Of a stretch of 64,000 nt of DNA, positions 19,701 through 27,030 are shown piece after piece. Source of the DNA: Symsagittifera roscoffensis (Eukaryota; Xenacoelomorpha; Acoela; Convolutidae); contig NC_087071.1 of NCBI RefSeq assembly GCF_963678635.1, positions 6,277,624 through 6,341,623 on the forward strand, in the 5' to 3' direction. Position 1 is the first letter of the stretch, and each line of letters opens with the position of its first letter. Under the pieces are notes generated by a model. It did no database searches. It was not told where the DNA came from and saw nothing but the letters and a program-made list of their open reading frames with translations. Position numbers and translations under genes: made by a program.

Positions 19701-21923
19701 GGTCATCATTAAGATTTCTGTCATCTTTGTGTTTTTATAGTCATGTGTATTTAATGAATATGCTTTTCGAACTAGTGTTTCGATTCGTACTGCTATTTGC
19801 TTGATGGTTTCGTTTGGTAATCTGCGAATTTCATTACATAAAACTCTTTGTTGTTGTTTGTTTCTTTCGGAGTCAAACATTTTTGAAAATTCCTGTGTAA
19901 ACCTTTTCCAGTTTGATTTTATTTCTAGAGGTAGTACTGAAAACCATTTTTGGGCTGCGCCATCTAAGGTTGTTTGTATTAACGCTGTGCGTCGATGTAT
20001 CCAGTTTTGATGTAGTGGCGTATTAATTGTTTCAGGTCCAATATTTAAAATCAGGTTTGCTGTTACTGCATTTAAATAATCTTCTACAGAGTATTCAGGG
20101 TCTGTTCCTGTGAAAACTATTAAAGGTTTGTTTGATGTTATTGATGATCCACCCATAAGGTATGGATTCATTGTCATTTGTAATGATTCTGCTGCATTTG
20201 GCATTTGAGAAAAATTTGAAAGTTGGTTTCTTGTTATTTCATGTTGTTGGAGATAATATGGGAGTGGTATTTCATTTTGCATTTGTGATGGGTGATACGA
20301 GTGTGCAGTCATTGGATTTTGTTGTTGAATTGGTTGAAAAGATTGTGTATTAATTAGATTTTGTTGTTGAATTGGTTGTTGATGTTGTGCATCTATTGGT
20401 TGTGGAGAAAAATTTCTATGATTTGTACGTGTTTTCTGTATTCCTTGTCTACGATATTCTTGAGTATTTGGTGCAAATATATCTGGTTGTAAGAAATCAT
20501 CATCTGAGGATAAATAATCCATTTGATAAGATGTCTGTTTTTTATTTTTATTTTGTTGAAAAAATGGGTAATTTTCACTGTGATCCTGTGGAGGATTTGT
20601 TTGGAAATTTATTGAATTAGGTTGGGTCATTGGGTTATCCCAATTTCGAGATCTTGTATATTGGTTAAAATTTCTTTGTGGTTGATTATATGTTTTTGAT
20701 GGATGTGTATAATTATAATTATGGTCTGTAAAGTTGTTTCTAGTGAATGTTTTGCGTGTTTTTGATGGTATTGTCATGGGTCTGTATGTTTGGTAATCCA
20801 TATGTGAATATTTAGGGGCAACCGAAGGTTTAACGGTTGATTGTAAGGTTACCTGTGTTTGTGAAGGATTTATATTTCTTGGTGTTGTTAAATTTGGGCG
20901 TATTGGTGAAATACTTTGTTGTGTAGTTGTTGTGTGTACAATTTCTTCATTTATGAAGTGTGATGGTGTCTGGATATCTTGTTGAGTAAGATTCCTAGTT
21001 CCATTGAGGTTTTCATTGTGTATGACTGTAGAGTTTAAACTATTATTTTGTGTATCGGGCAAAAATGTATTATAGTTTAATGGTGTTGCATCAATGGTGA
21101 GTGGTATTACTCTTACATAATCTCTTATGTAAGATATCGTACTTATTGCTTGACTTGAGATTGATTGTGGGAAGCTTATAAATGCGGGATGAGACCATTC
21201 GGGGTCCCAAACATAATCTGATTGTTCTGTGATAGCGGTATCATCGTTCGAGTTTTGGGGTCTAAAATTTTTTCTTGCTTGTGCAATTAAATCAATATTG
21301 TGTGTGAAATAATCTATTATGAACCATGCCAAAATTTTTTGTAGATCGTGTTTTGTATGTTGTGAAACGTCGTCTTTCGTGAAATTTTCTTTAATGATGT
21401 TTAAATAACTAGAGAGTAGTGTGATTTCATGTCGTACTCTTAAATGTTTAGATGTTTCTGTCGGTGAGACATTTGTTATTGGGATTTCATTTTCTAATAT
21501 CGAAATATAACTATATATTATTGCGAAAACTTCATTGGTGAATATGGAGTTTGCTCTTTGTGAGTTATGATATTGGATGCTTTTTATATATTCTGAAAAA
21601 ACTTTTGAAAATTCTAAATCAAGATCGTCTGTTTGGATTGTATATTTTCTATGATTATGGTTTGGTGAGGTGAATTCTATGGAGTAGATTCCATACTGTT
21701 GTGTTATGTTGCATATATCTTTTAAGTAGTGGTCTATGATTTGTCTTTTGATTTTTACATCTGGGAACTCTGTTTTACATGGACTGATTCCGGGTTCAAA
21801 TAAATTTAATAGTAAATTTTTGCAAAATGTATGCTGTCCTCTATCAGTGGTTGCATCTACTATAAAGGGGAAGATATCATCATCATCTGGACTTTCTTCA
21901 CCTGGGGTGTGCGTTGAGCTCAT
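13701..21923 (-). CDS. Gag-Pol polyprotein, Ty3/Gypsy type (2740 aa)
   Basis: A single uninterrupted frame encodes Gag and Pol, with no frameshift or stop between them. Order: a conserved N-terminal domain (repeated in the decayed element at the right edge of the window); Gln/Asn-rich linker; retrotransposon Gag/capsid domain near residues 600-780 (FTGTDPEYSVEDYLNAV); CCHC zinc knuckle near 840-855 (CNYCRRYGHSISEC); a long Asn/Arg/Ser/Tyr-rich tract; aspartic protease near 1228 (LIDSGAES); reverse transcriptase with YLDD near 1741; RNase H (CDASNFGIGAAL near 1887); integrase with an HHCC zinc site near 2265-2290 and D-D-E residues in FDTKG, TDNGTEF and GLVEGMN (near 2321, 2382, 2415). No chromodomain is seen. 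All catalytic residues that I can check are present, so the enzyme set looks functional. Confidence 0.95.
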   Translation of the reverse strand: MSSTHTPGEESPDDDDIFPFIVDATTDRGQHTFCKNLLLNLFEPGISPCKTEFPDVKIKRQIIDHYLKDICNITQQYGIYSIEFTSPNHNHRKYTIQTDDLDLEFSKVFSEYIKSIQYHNSQRANSIFTNEVFAIIYSYISILENEIPITNVSPTETSKHLRVRHEITLLSSYLNIIKENFTKDDVSQHTKHDLQKILAWFIIDYFTHNIDLIAQARKNFRPQNSNDDTAITEQSDYVWDPEWSHPAFISFPQSISSQAISTISYIRDYVRVIPLTIDATPLNYNTFLPDTQNNSLNSTVIHNENLNGTRNLTQQDIQTPSHFINEEIVHTTTTQQSISPIRPNLTTPRNINPSQTQVTLQSTVKPSVAPKYSHMDYQTYRPMTIPSKTRKTFTRNNFTDHNYNYTHPSKTYNQPQRNFNQYTRSRNWDNPMTQPNSINFQTNPPQDHSENYPFFQQNKNKKQTSYQMDYLSSDDDFLQPDIFAPNTQEYRRQGIQKTRTNHRNFSPQPIDAQHQQPIQQQNLINTQSFQPIQQQNPMTAHSYHPSQMQNEIPLPYYLQQHEITRNQLSNFSQMPNAAESLQMTMNPYLMGGSSITSNKPLIVFTGTDPEYSVEDYLNAVTANLILNIGPETINTPLHQNWIHRRTALIQTTLDGAAQKWFSVLPLEIKSNWKRFTQEFSKMFDSERNKQQQRVLCNEIRRLPNETIKQIAVRIETLVRKAYSLNTHDYKNTKMTEILMMTLTPQLRKIAIKKRASHPSSIREPDLDFRKLVDKLEQAEITMKLEETENLKLQYVNRIETTPTNINNIQESETDLVEKITEILNIYEKNPNFKGKPSFKKWCNYCRRYGHSISECRQKQQDNQNKPQKYKEPNKSFYQFMKKDQNLPNKTVYSNNSSGKPLPNNTNYTRNQSPYNSSYRGRSPERRNTHNSSQNHYNRPNSRNNYSRSHSNTQQFVSRSNSQSRNNYYPSNQSRNSSYNRNRNYSYNRNRSYLNNRNQNYPNNQSRNNSYNRSNYNRPNNNYQNRSRNNSQNRHSSYNNRYRNYSQSPHRNNNNYNNSNNRHRSSTPKHQRNINQVQSNPETTSDPPGIDDTVTDTLQLNQINCTSSDSESDTENTLSINMIKVENDYESVIYEQPFSSHIYENQSEFLQNYYTTPINSTPTTQETNEINTTNQTNKNIKTKCLNTNHIYQNIQKEQPKEKIWTIPFLLESPRNKEFQPPDLEIDFLIDSGAESNIINIPTWNEIKTLHPKLTPLETSSKLATAQGSTLINYGKIQLFLLPTRTMEQDKILNKPFKQIFHITDIKYNIIGIPFISKYIPTINILNSKILIKDKYTKTKETSLTFFQRLNKQPPFFSKFYPIFNQQRKHLKPLSGNIYNFSIKQVHQYDKEQNKQKFYMSDFEFKPIHKFFKITISSIKYLKNSNSDIISLHVYNNTPYQVTLPLGLLGYCETNATISPIHEKAYRVNNILQLLDICQSTILNEELSINNIISNENRNTDYFTKTPYFKPTFNISNYTEDQQKFLTMFNFQHSQITQDEFEKLAKQLIKYSSVYATSKFDVGKISSSLHLPLKPDAVFKKQRASKVPIHLHDKVNRLLDILEQYNIISPVNKEEQPKGNTFINPVIILAKGESLKIVLDARYLNSLIDESKCNWPIEPIQVILTKINGKYFTTADMNSAYNQMPLDEQSRRLTQFVIGNQQYEFNRLFYGISIGPAAFSAFMSKIFRPLILKKNAITYLDDVFMQSQTKDEMFNVLEKYHQILQNENLKAAPDKSHFFLTRVKFLGHNIERKTITPLKSRIDAIQKLQPPTNKKKIQEFLGMLNFLSKYVYKMQLYLRPFYNILRQQNNFEWNTEHQTRFEEIKKLLTEQISNTVPDSNQPFYAMCDASNFGIGAALLQSHNGTNKMNLISANSRLFTQAELRLSTLMRECTAIIYTLTEYEFLILGSKHPTVLFTDHKPIIFLFTQKSNPNHRVYRFQLILMKFPNLHIVWTAGKNLALPDTLSRNTPPELLTRKTTVEIPKNIKFYLAENETSPRLECKYAVQTDIEQSQINNLQHFPLYLDCQNNHYEVDLLGTSTFKPIPYSQWIKNNTQQKRTKQHPPKKDHFPLIEKENLTDKINLSGPQTNDSKYTINQVFDLHDPLDTIPLSKFEIENIFLPPTETITISTLKQYQNLDPIIRQLKSWHKYKTKPVKADSTILGNKTLLRYFRKFNNTTINENTDLLEYNLNESTVPCLPLSMILIAFNISHTQNIKGHSGSEKTYSNFIQNFYFPNAPIWIKVLCNDCIVCQLNKPYPNQKQIAQKQDFKGQSLYFNHRISFDTKGPISPSSEGNSYIMVIVDAFTHYVALNPVPHCNAYYAYTTLYEHWIAKFGLPEILVTDNGTEFINNEIITLCHLYNIKHKPRTSHAPWTNGLVEGMNRSLQEYLRCIINGNDTKYTEWSADVKLFPLAYNSQITTTLGMSPYEMVFNQKPRKPIMFTANSHKNAQGYCQPNEDSICYNLPLHTHDEDHFHHPQFLKLASGTHTEWILNRDKKHNEIYQKITKKLLQRQNINEQINSRFTPASELKIGTFVLKPNFNTQKGISKKLQPLRKGPYQIIAKPTDVTYKITDSNKKEIVQHRNNLLPYYPKEYALRELTQLYSFTGLKIIQNEPHLKNTEQNDNPTENQNTKPTATKNNTQNHKESPKQRKNRKMTEQIIPQEQIDKSENRKTTRLRNQPRKNYKIFIPQSKILKKVEFQK

Positions 21924-22314
21924 TTTTTCGTTCGATGACTGTTAATATGTAATTATTAATGTGTCGAATTGGTTGATTCCAATTGTATAAATGTACTGGT
22001 TTGTGTTTATACTGCTTTTTTATTCTTCTTTTTCCTCTTTTTGATGAATTTGAAGTTGTTTCTGAGTCAGAAAAATATAATTGATCGTGAAGTGGGCAAT
22101 TTTTATCTATTGATTCTTTTAGTTTGTAAAGTTCGTCTAAACTGTTGGTTTCTGATTCTGAAAATGCGTTTCGATTTTTTGAAAATCTTTTTCGTGTTAT
22201 TTGTCTTTGTTTCGTTATTATTTTTCTTTTTAGTGTTTGTCGTTTTGTTCGAATGTATCCAACTGTTTGTGTATGAGGTATGATTACAAGGTCGTATTTT
22301 TTGTTATCTATTTC
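21898..22314 (-). CDS. ATG-less basic open frame overlapping the gag start (138 codons)
   Basis: After a TGA at 22315-22317 the minus strand is open for 138 codons to a TGA at 21898-21900, overlapping the gag start by 26 nt in another frame. There is no in-frame ATG. The product is strongly basic at its start (RTKRQTLKRKI, then KQRQITRKRF), has an acidic Ser/Glu middle, and a second basic block (KRGKRRIKKQ). Arg/Lys-rich motifs of this kind occur in retroviral RNA-binding regulators, but no homology is claimed. An AAATAG splice-acceptor-like site lies at its beginning. A degenerate version of the same DNA exists at about 63640-63850 in the second element. Confidence 0.5.
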   Translation of the reverse strand, partial: EIDNKKYDLVIIPHTQTVGYIRTKRQTLKRKIITKQRQITRKRFSKNRNAFSESETNSLDELYKLKESIDKNCPLHDQLYFSDSETTSNSSKRGKRRIKKQYKHKPVHLYNWNQPIRHINNYILTVIERKNELNAHPR

Positions 22315-23296
22315 TCAATTGTGTAAAACGATTGTTTGTTTTATTTCCTAGGTTTTTAAATGACATAAGGTTTAGGATGACGGATGCAAAAGGTTGTTAA
22401 ATGATTTCTATTTTCCTAAACTGTTAGTTCTTACGATTTTTTGGTTAGCTTAACCTGGGTCTATTTGTTCAGGGTTGGAGAGAAAAGTATATCGATTCCG
22501 AAGAATGATTTTTTACTTTCTCGTGGCTAGTATAAGTTAAGGTGTTAACTTACTTAATCTTACTTAGGGGTAGTGATTGTGTTCAAGGGTTGGAGAATAG
22601 TAAATCGATCCACAAGGTTCAGGTATAATTAGAACGCGAGTAGTTCGTTAGATACTATTTTAAACTTACTAAGTCTAAGATTTATCCTGGGTCTGGTAAG
22701 AGGGGGGATCAAGTGAAGGATGAATAACCGAAGTTCTTCACTGTTTATCCTAATTTGAATGATTAGTTTTGTTTAAAAATTTCTATTAGTCTTAGGTCTT
22801 TAGAAAGGGTTGGGTAGTGAATCGACGTTTGAGGTCGTTAGACACTAATTAAGTGGGTGGGGGAGAACAAAGTTGTTCTGTTTGATCCAAGGATAAGCCT
22901 TGATGATCAAATTTGAAATTTAATTAAGTAGAAAATGATTTAAGATCCAAGGATAAGCCTTGATGATCTGGTTTTAAAATTAAGTGAATTTAAGTTTTAA
23001 TAAAATTTTAAATGTGTGTAAAGGAAAGATTTAGTGTTTTGATGATATTAGTGGGTTTATGATTGCTGTTATGTTTTAGGTGATGGAGCTGGAACAACAG
23101 GATGATTTATGATTACTAACCATTTATTGTCATGCTACTAATTTTTATTTTTTTTTCAATAAATATTTTTCAAACATGTTTTGTATATTACTGCAGAGTT
23201 TTAGGAAAACGATCTTAGATCTTTTTATCAATCGTTATTGTATATTAATAATTTTGTTTAGCGCCTGAAATGATTTTGAAGATTGACTTCAAAATT
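22315..23296 (-). other. 5' leader of the LTR element with internal repeats
   Basis: This leader has no long frame but contains repeated words: GGTTGG(A/G)...ATCGA-type segments near 22473, 22587 and 22808, and an exact GATCCAAGGATAAGCCTTGATGAT pair (22889-22967). Much of it aligns to 63040-63640 on the other strand, so it is conserved between two diverged elements. Packaging, dimerisation or splicing signals are plausible. Confidence 0.55.
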
Positions 23297-23530
23297 TTAT
23301 GTTTGCAAATGAAAATCTAAATTCATTGCTAGTAGTATTCTAAATATAAAAGTTTGTTCTGGCTTTTGCCGAACTATCATATAACTATATGGTAAGTTTC
23401 TACTTTGTCGTATGTCGTCTCTGGTTCGAGGTCTTCTTCCAATTCCGGGTAGTTCTGTTATGGTTCGGAATATTGGCTCTGATCTATTGAGTCGTAGAGA
23501 CATTTCGATTAAATTATTGTCGTATAACAT
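23297..23530 (-). CDS. First ORF after the 5' LTR, Arg-rich (77 aa)
   Basis: The first substantial ATG frame in the element transcript, starting 88 nt inside the 5' LTR boundary. The product carries an Arg-rich segment (GIGRRPRTRDDIRQSRN). It could be a free-standing upstream ORF, or the ATG-bearing first exon spliced to the ATG-less frames at 22314 or 12681. Candidate GT donors exist (for example CAAA|GTAGAA) but none is a strong consensus. Function unknown. Confidence 0.4.
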   Translation of the reverse strand: MLYDNNLIEMSLRLNRSEPIFRTITELPGIGRRPRTRDDIRQSRNLPYSYMIVRQKPEQTFIFRILLAMNLDFHLQT

Positions 23531-23597
23531 TTTGTAAATGTTTTTGTCTAATTTCTAATCTATTTTGGTTAATTCTAAGCTATTAAGGTCTTGTTCG

Positions 23598-23615
23598 AGA
23601 CTTATGGTCGCACCA
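23598..23615 (-). other. Primer-binding site candidate
   Basis: In element direction TGGTGCGACCATAAGTC begins 2 nt after the 5' LTR, the expected place and start (TGG, complement of tRNA CCA). The complement, CTTATGGTCGCACCA, looks like a tRNA 3' end, but I could not name the tRNA. Confidence 0.6.
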
Positions 23616-23617
23616 GA

Positions 23618-24027
23618 TGAGTTAGGACTGGAGTGTATAACTCATAGAGTAATTTCGGATAGGGTACACCGTCTGCTCGTCACGCTATCTTATTTTCGGC
23701 CGGATAGATTCGTGCAACTTCTTAGTCTAATACCGATCCTAATCTTACTCTTATACTATCTAGTCTCAGGTTGTTTAACTAGTCTCTGCTAGGCTCAATA
23801 GATCTAGGGTATACTGGTTTATTGCGGCTGCTGAAGTGCTCGGGAGAGTCCAACTAATTTCTAAGTTAAATTCAAATCTCTCTGGTGCTGAAATTACAAG
23901 TAACTTCAGCACTTACAAATAAGTGGGTTGTTAGTTAGATGGATCATGATTGGTTAATATTAAATACTTTACATTGGTAAAATATCTAATTTATCCAATC
24001 ATAAAATGTAGTTTAGATCAGGTTCCA
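23618..24027 (-). repeat. 5' LTR (410 bp)
   Basis: Same sequence as 5114-5523. In element direction it should hold the promoter and the AATAAA signal (complement of 23818-23823). The primer-binding site follows at lower coordinates. Confidence 0.92.
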
Positions 24028-24263
24028 ATTCTTAAAGCCAATAATTATTTATAATACTTAATTCATGAACCATTCTCAATGTTTAGTTAAAATCGAAATA
24101 TAACAACCAACGTAATCACTTCAATTTTTCGGCAAGTTTGAAAACACAATCAAACCAAATTTAAGCATCAGAGAGCTAAATCATGCAAGCCAGTAGTAAA
24201 AACAAACTCAGAAATAGAAAGATCTTGAATACAAAAATGTTAACCATATCAACACGGACTATA
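24028..24263. other. Unique spacer right of the LTR element
   Basis: Begins with the right ATTC target duplication (24028-24031). Nothing else is recognised before the 7.4-kb repeat starts. Confidence 0.5.
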
Positions 24264-24512
24264 AGATTCAAAATCACTTTTCAGAGGTCTTTGTTATTTG
24301 GTCGATGCAGGCAGCATGTTAAAAACCGTTAAAAACTAATCATTCACTGGCCTGTTGAAACAGGTTGAAAAGCGTCAATTCTAAAATTAAAACAGTAAGC
24401 TGCATCTCCGAATACAAACAAACACGAGAGAAAAAAGTAGTATAATCTGGGGCTGAGATACAATGCTTTGATATGTAATTTTGTATCTTAATACATGGCA
24501 AAACTTATAAAC

Positions 24513-24854
24513 TCACCAGAATTTTAACTCACCAGAAATCATATTCCCTATCATAATCTTTCCCCATATCTGGTATAATAGCAATACCGACTGTGTGAGC
24601 AGAAGAATTAAGAAACTTCTCAATAAAGATCTTCTTTTCGTTCCATTATGGACAACTCGATAGAAATATTGTTTAAGCACTTCCGGTGCGTCAAACAGCT
24701 TAGTGAACAGGGAATCCAGCAACGTTTTTGATTTCAAAAAGTGAACGGTAAAAATAGTTTTGACTGGAAGATTTTTTCGAATTAAAAAAGTTAAATCTCC
24801 AAAACTACTGGGTTCAGATCGTTGTAAGCAAAGCGTCAAAAAGGCCAGCAGCAT
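24513..24854 (-). CDS. Conserved hydrophobic ORF of the 7.4-kb repeat, copy A
   Basis: A 113-residue frame with a hydrophobic N terminus (MLLAFLTLCLQ), a middle containing KTLLDSLFTKLFDAPEVLKQ, and a hydrophobic C-terminal segment (FLILLLTQSVLLLYQIW). It stays open in the second copy (53138-53473) with mostly single-residue changes. A GTGAGT splice donor follows ISG near 24530, so the true exon may end there and continue elsewhere. I do not recognise the family. Preservation may only reflect recent duplication. Confidence 0.4.
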   Translation of the reverse strand: MLLAFLTLCLQRSEPSSFGDLTFLIRKNLPVKTIFTVHFLKSKTLLDSLFTKLFDAPEVLKQYFYRVVHNGTKRRSLLRSFLILLLTQSVLLLYQIWGKIMIGNMISGELKFW

Positions 24855-25117
24855 AAAACTGCACTTTCAATATTGAAAAAAAATCAAAACGATTTCAGTT
24901 GCAAAATCATCAAATTGATAAATGGGATTCATAATGCAGCGTAATTAGTTTTAATATCACACTCTTTTTTCTTAATTCAATTGCAAAATCAAATAAAAAA
25001 CTGGAGCGATAAAATAAGGTTGAAAGCCTATATATACATCCGCATGGAGTAACCTGAGATCACTACCACCAAAGGGTCGACACTTTCGAAAATCGAAAAT
25101 GATTTATTTGAAAGTTA

Positions 25118-25700
25118 TTTTTCGAGAAGATAAAAACGTCACATCTAAGAAAGCAAAAGACTGGATGAGCAGTCATAATTGGAGTCCAGAAAAACATCTG
25201 AGAGCACTTAACGCGCACTTTGCCATAGTTGTGAGTATTTCGTACTTATTTAGACTTTTTTTTGAAAAAAAATTGAAAAAACGTCATAACTCGGAAGCCA
25301 AAAGCATTTGAGCAGAAAATTTTAGCGCCAATATTTGCAACCTCTGGGCACACCTCTTAAGCACCCAACTACAGGGTTGTCAATTTCAAAATTAAGGAAA
25401 TTTTTTAATCTGAAGTTTCTGAAAACTTCTGAAAAAATCGTATAAATGTCATATCTCGGAACACAAAAGATTTGAGCAGTCGTACTTAGGTAAAATATTT
25501 CCAGACCCTGAGAGTACGCTGACAGCATCCAACTACAGAGTTAAATTTTTCAATTTTGTGGAGTTTTTTAAATCTAAAGTTGAAAAAAATATTCGTAATC
25601 TTGAAAGATTTGGGTTATCATATTTGGAGGCCCAATTTGCAACCTATAAGATAACCCTGACATCATCTCATTTTTGGGTTACCAAATTAAATTTTGACAC
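25118..25700. repeat. Degenerate tandem repeats, period about 150-160 bp
   Basis: Phrases such as CATAACTCGGAA..CAAAAG, TTTGAGCAG, CAACCTCTGGGCACACC and CCAACTACAGGGTT recur with changes about every 150-160 bp. It resembles an old local satellite. The second 7.4-kb copy shows the same at about 53760-54310. Confidence 0.5.
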
Positions 25701-27030
25701 AAATCACGAACTCAACCTGGAAAAATGAAAAAAACTTCTTGAGCATTGCAATATACCATATGGCTCAAACGTACGAAAATGCTTTCGTTAAAAATGCAAA
25801 AATCATGTTGAAAAGCTTAAACATGGCGAGATATAGAAGCCCCCATTTAAATATATAATAACACATAGATAGATTGGTCTAATTTTCCAACAAAACCAGA
25901 ATGCTCTTACAAACCAAACATTCCAATAAGTATCAAACTTGGCACCCAAATCTGCAGTAAATCAAACTTGAGCAATACCAAGCATTTTTTTTTTTAAATT
26001 AAAAATTAAAAGTACGATTCATTTCGGCACAAGCATTGGCCTATCCGGACAGTTAAAAACTAGAAAAAAAAACACTTTTTGCAGTTTTTTGAACCGTTTC
26101 GACTTTTTAACCGGACAGCGTTATTTGCCTTCTTTTTACAAATGATTTTGAGTTTAACAAGAAATTAGTAGTCGACTCCGCCAATTTATGAAAATCAGCA
26201 AAGCTAATTTCAAAAGTTCCTTCAAAAAAGGCACGATCCAGTTGAAAAAAAAACGTTCATATGAATATGAAAAATACAATGGTTTAGCTATTCAAGATTA
26301 GAGAAAAATGAACTATCCGAATTATTTTGATATTTTATTCGAGAGCGTAATTACATCTGCGCATGGAAAATCAATTTAAGAATGAAAGAGGCGAAGCTGT
26401 GCTTCGCAAACACAAGCGAGGAAAATGCAAAAACGAGCTAAAAAGGAAATAAGGAAAAAGAAAAAAAAGATAAAAAGAAAGCTTGAAAAAAAAAATTTGC
26501 TGAGATTAGGAGCATCACTTACTAGAAGTTGCTCCACGACCCACTGTAAAATTACTAACAATAGCCACCAATGAAGGAGCTAATTGCTACTACAATTTCA
26601 ATGCTATGTAGTTAAAGTACAACCAATTGAAAATATACGTATTTCTATTTTCCGGATTTGAATATCCTACCTGTAGATTAGAAGTCTCACGTCCTCGCAT
26701 CTGCGCCCAGTCGCGTGAAAAACACCTATCGGCTCAGCTAATGTTGGATGTACTAAACACTAAGCCACGTAAGCTTACCTATTCACAGGCACTAGCCAGA
26801 AATTATGCAGAGAACAGATGCTATGAAATTTCTTTTGCTGCAGATGGTGATTATAAAAAAAGTGTCACTAAATGAGTAATTTCATTTGCGAGTTAGTTTG
26901 GAAAATTGTTCGGACTAATACACTACACTTGCAAGCTGGCAAGTGTAATTTTAAATTGTAGTGACGCAGAAATGCTTAACTTTTAAAATTTTCAAAGAAT
27001 TAAATTTCACGAAAAACTATAGTGATTTCT
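25701..27030. other. Non-coding part of the 7.4-kb repeat
   Basis: No supported gene. A plus-strand frame at 26627-26875 is disrupted by small indels in the second copy near 55310, so it is probably not coding. Confidence 0.45.

Larger units (their letters stand above)
5114..24027 (-). mobile_element. Giant Ty3/Gypsy-type LTR retrotransposon with env-like and accessory ORFs (18.9 kb)
   Basis: Two 410-bp direct repeats, each TG...CA, bound an 18,914-bp unit flanked by ATTC at 5110-5113 and 24028-24031. The repeats show no difference that I could find by eye, which implies a very recent insertion. All coding frames run on the minus strand, so the 5' LTR is at the right. Order in element direction: LTR, primer-binding site, 1.7-kb leader with two basic open frames, gag-pol, 0.8-kb spacer, small membrane ORF, ATG-less ORF, env-like ORF, 601-residue ORF, 1.6-kb 3' region, LTR. 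Domain order RT-RNase H-integrase places it in Ty3/Gypsy. The large size and the accessory genes make it retrovirus-like. Confidence 0.93.

Noticed and set aside
13701-21923. A stop or frameshift between gag and pol
   Set aside because: The frame is continuous from Gag through integrase, so no recoding site is needed here.
13766-22283. Many plus-strand frames across the LTR element
   Set aside because: They lie opposite gag-pol and env, have biased hydrophobic content from reading AT-rich antisense DNA, and show no motif.
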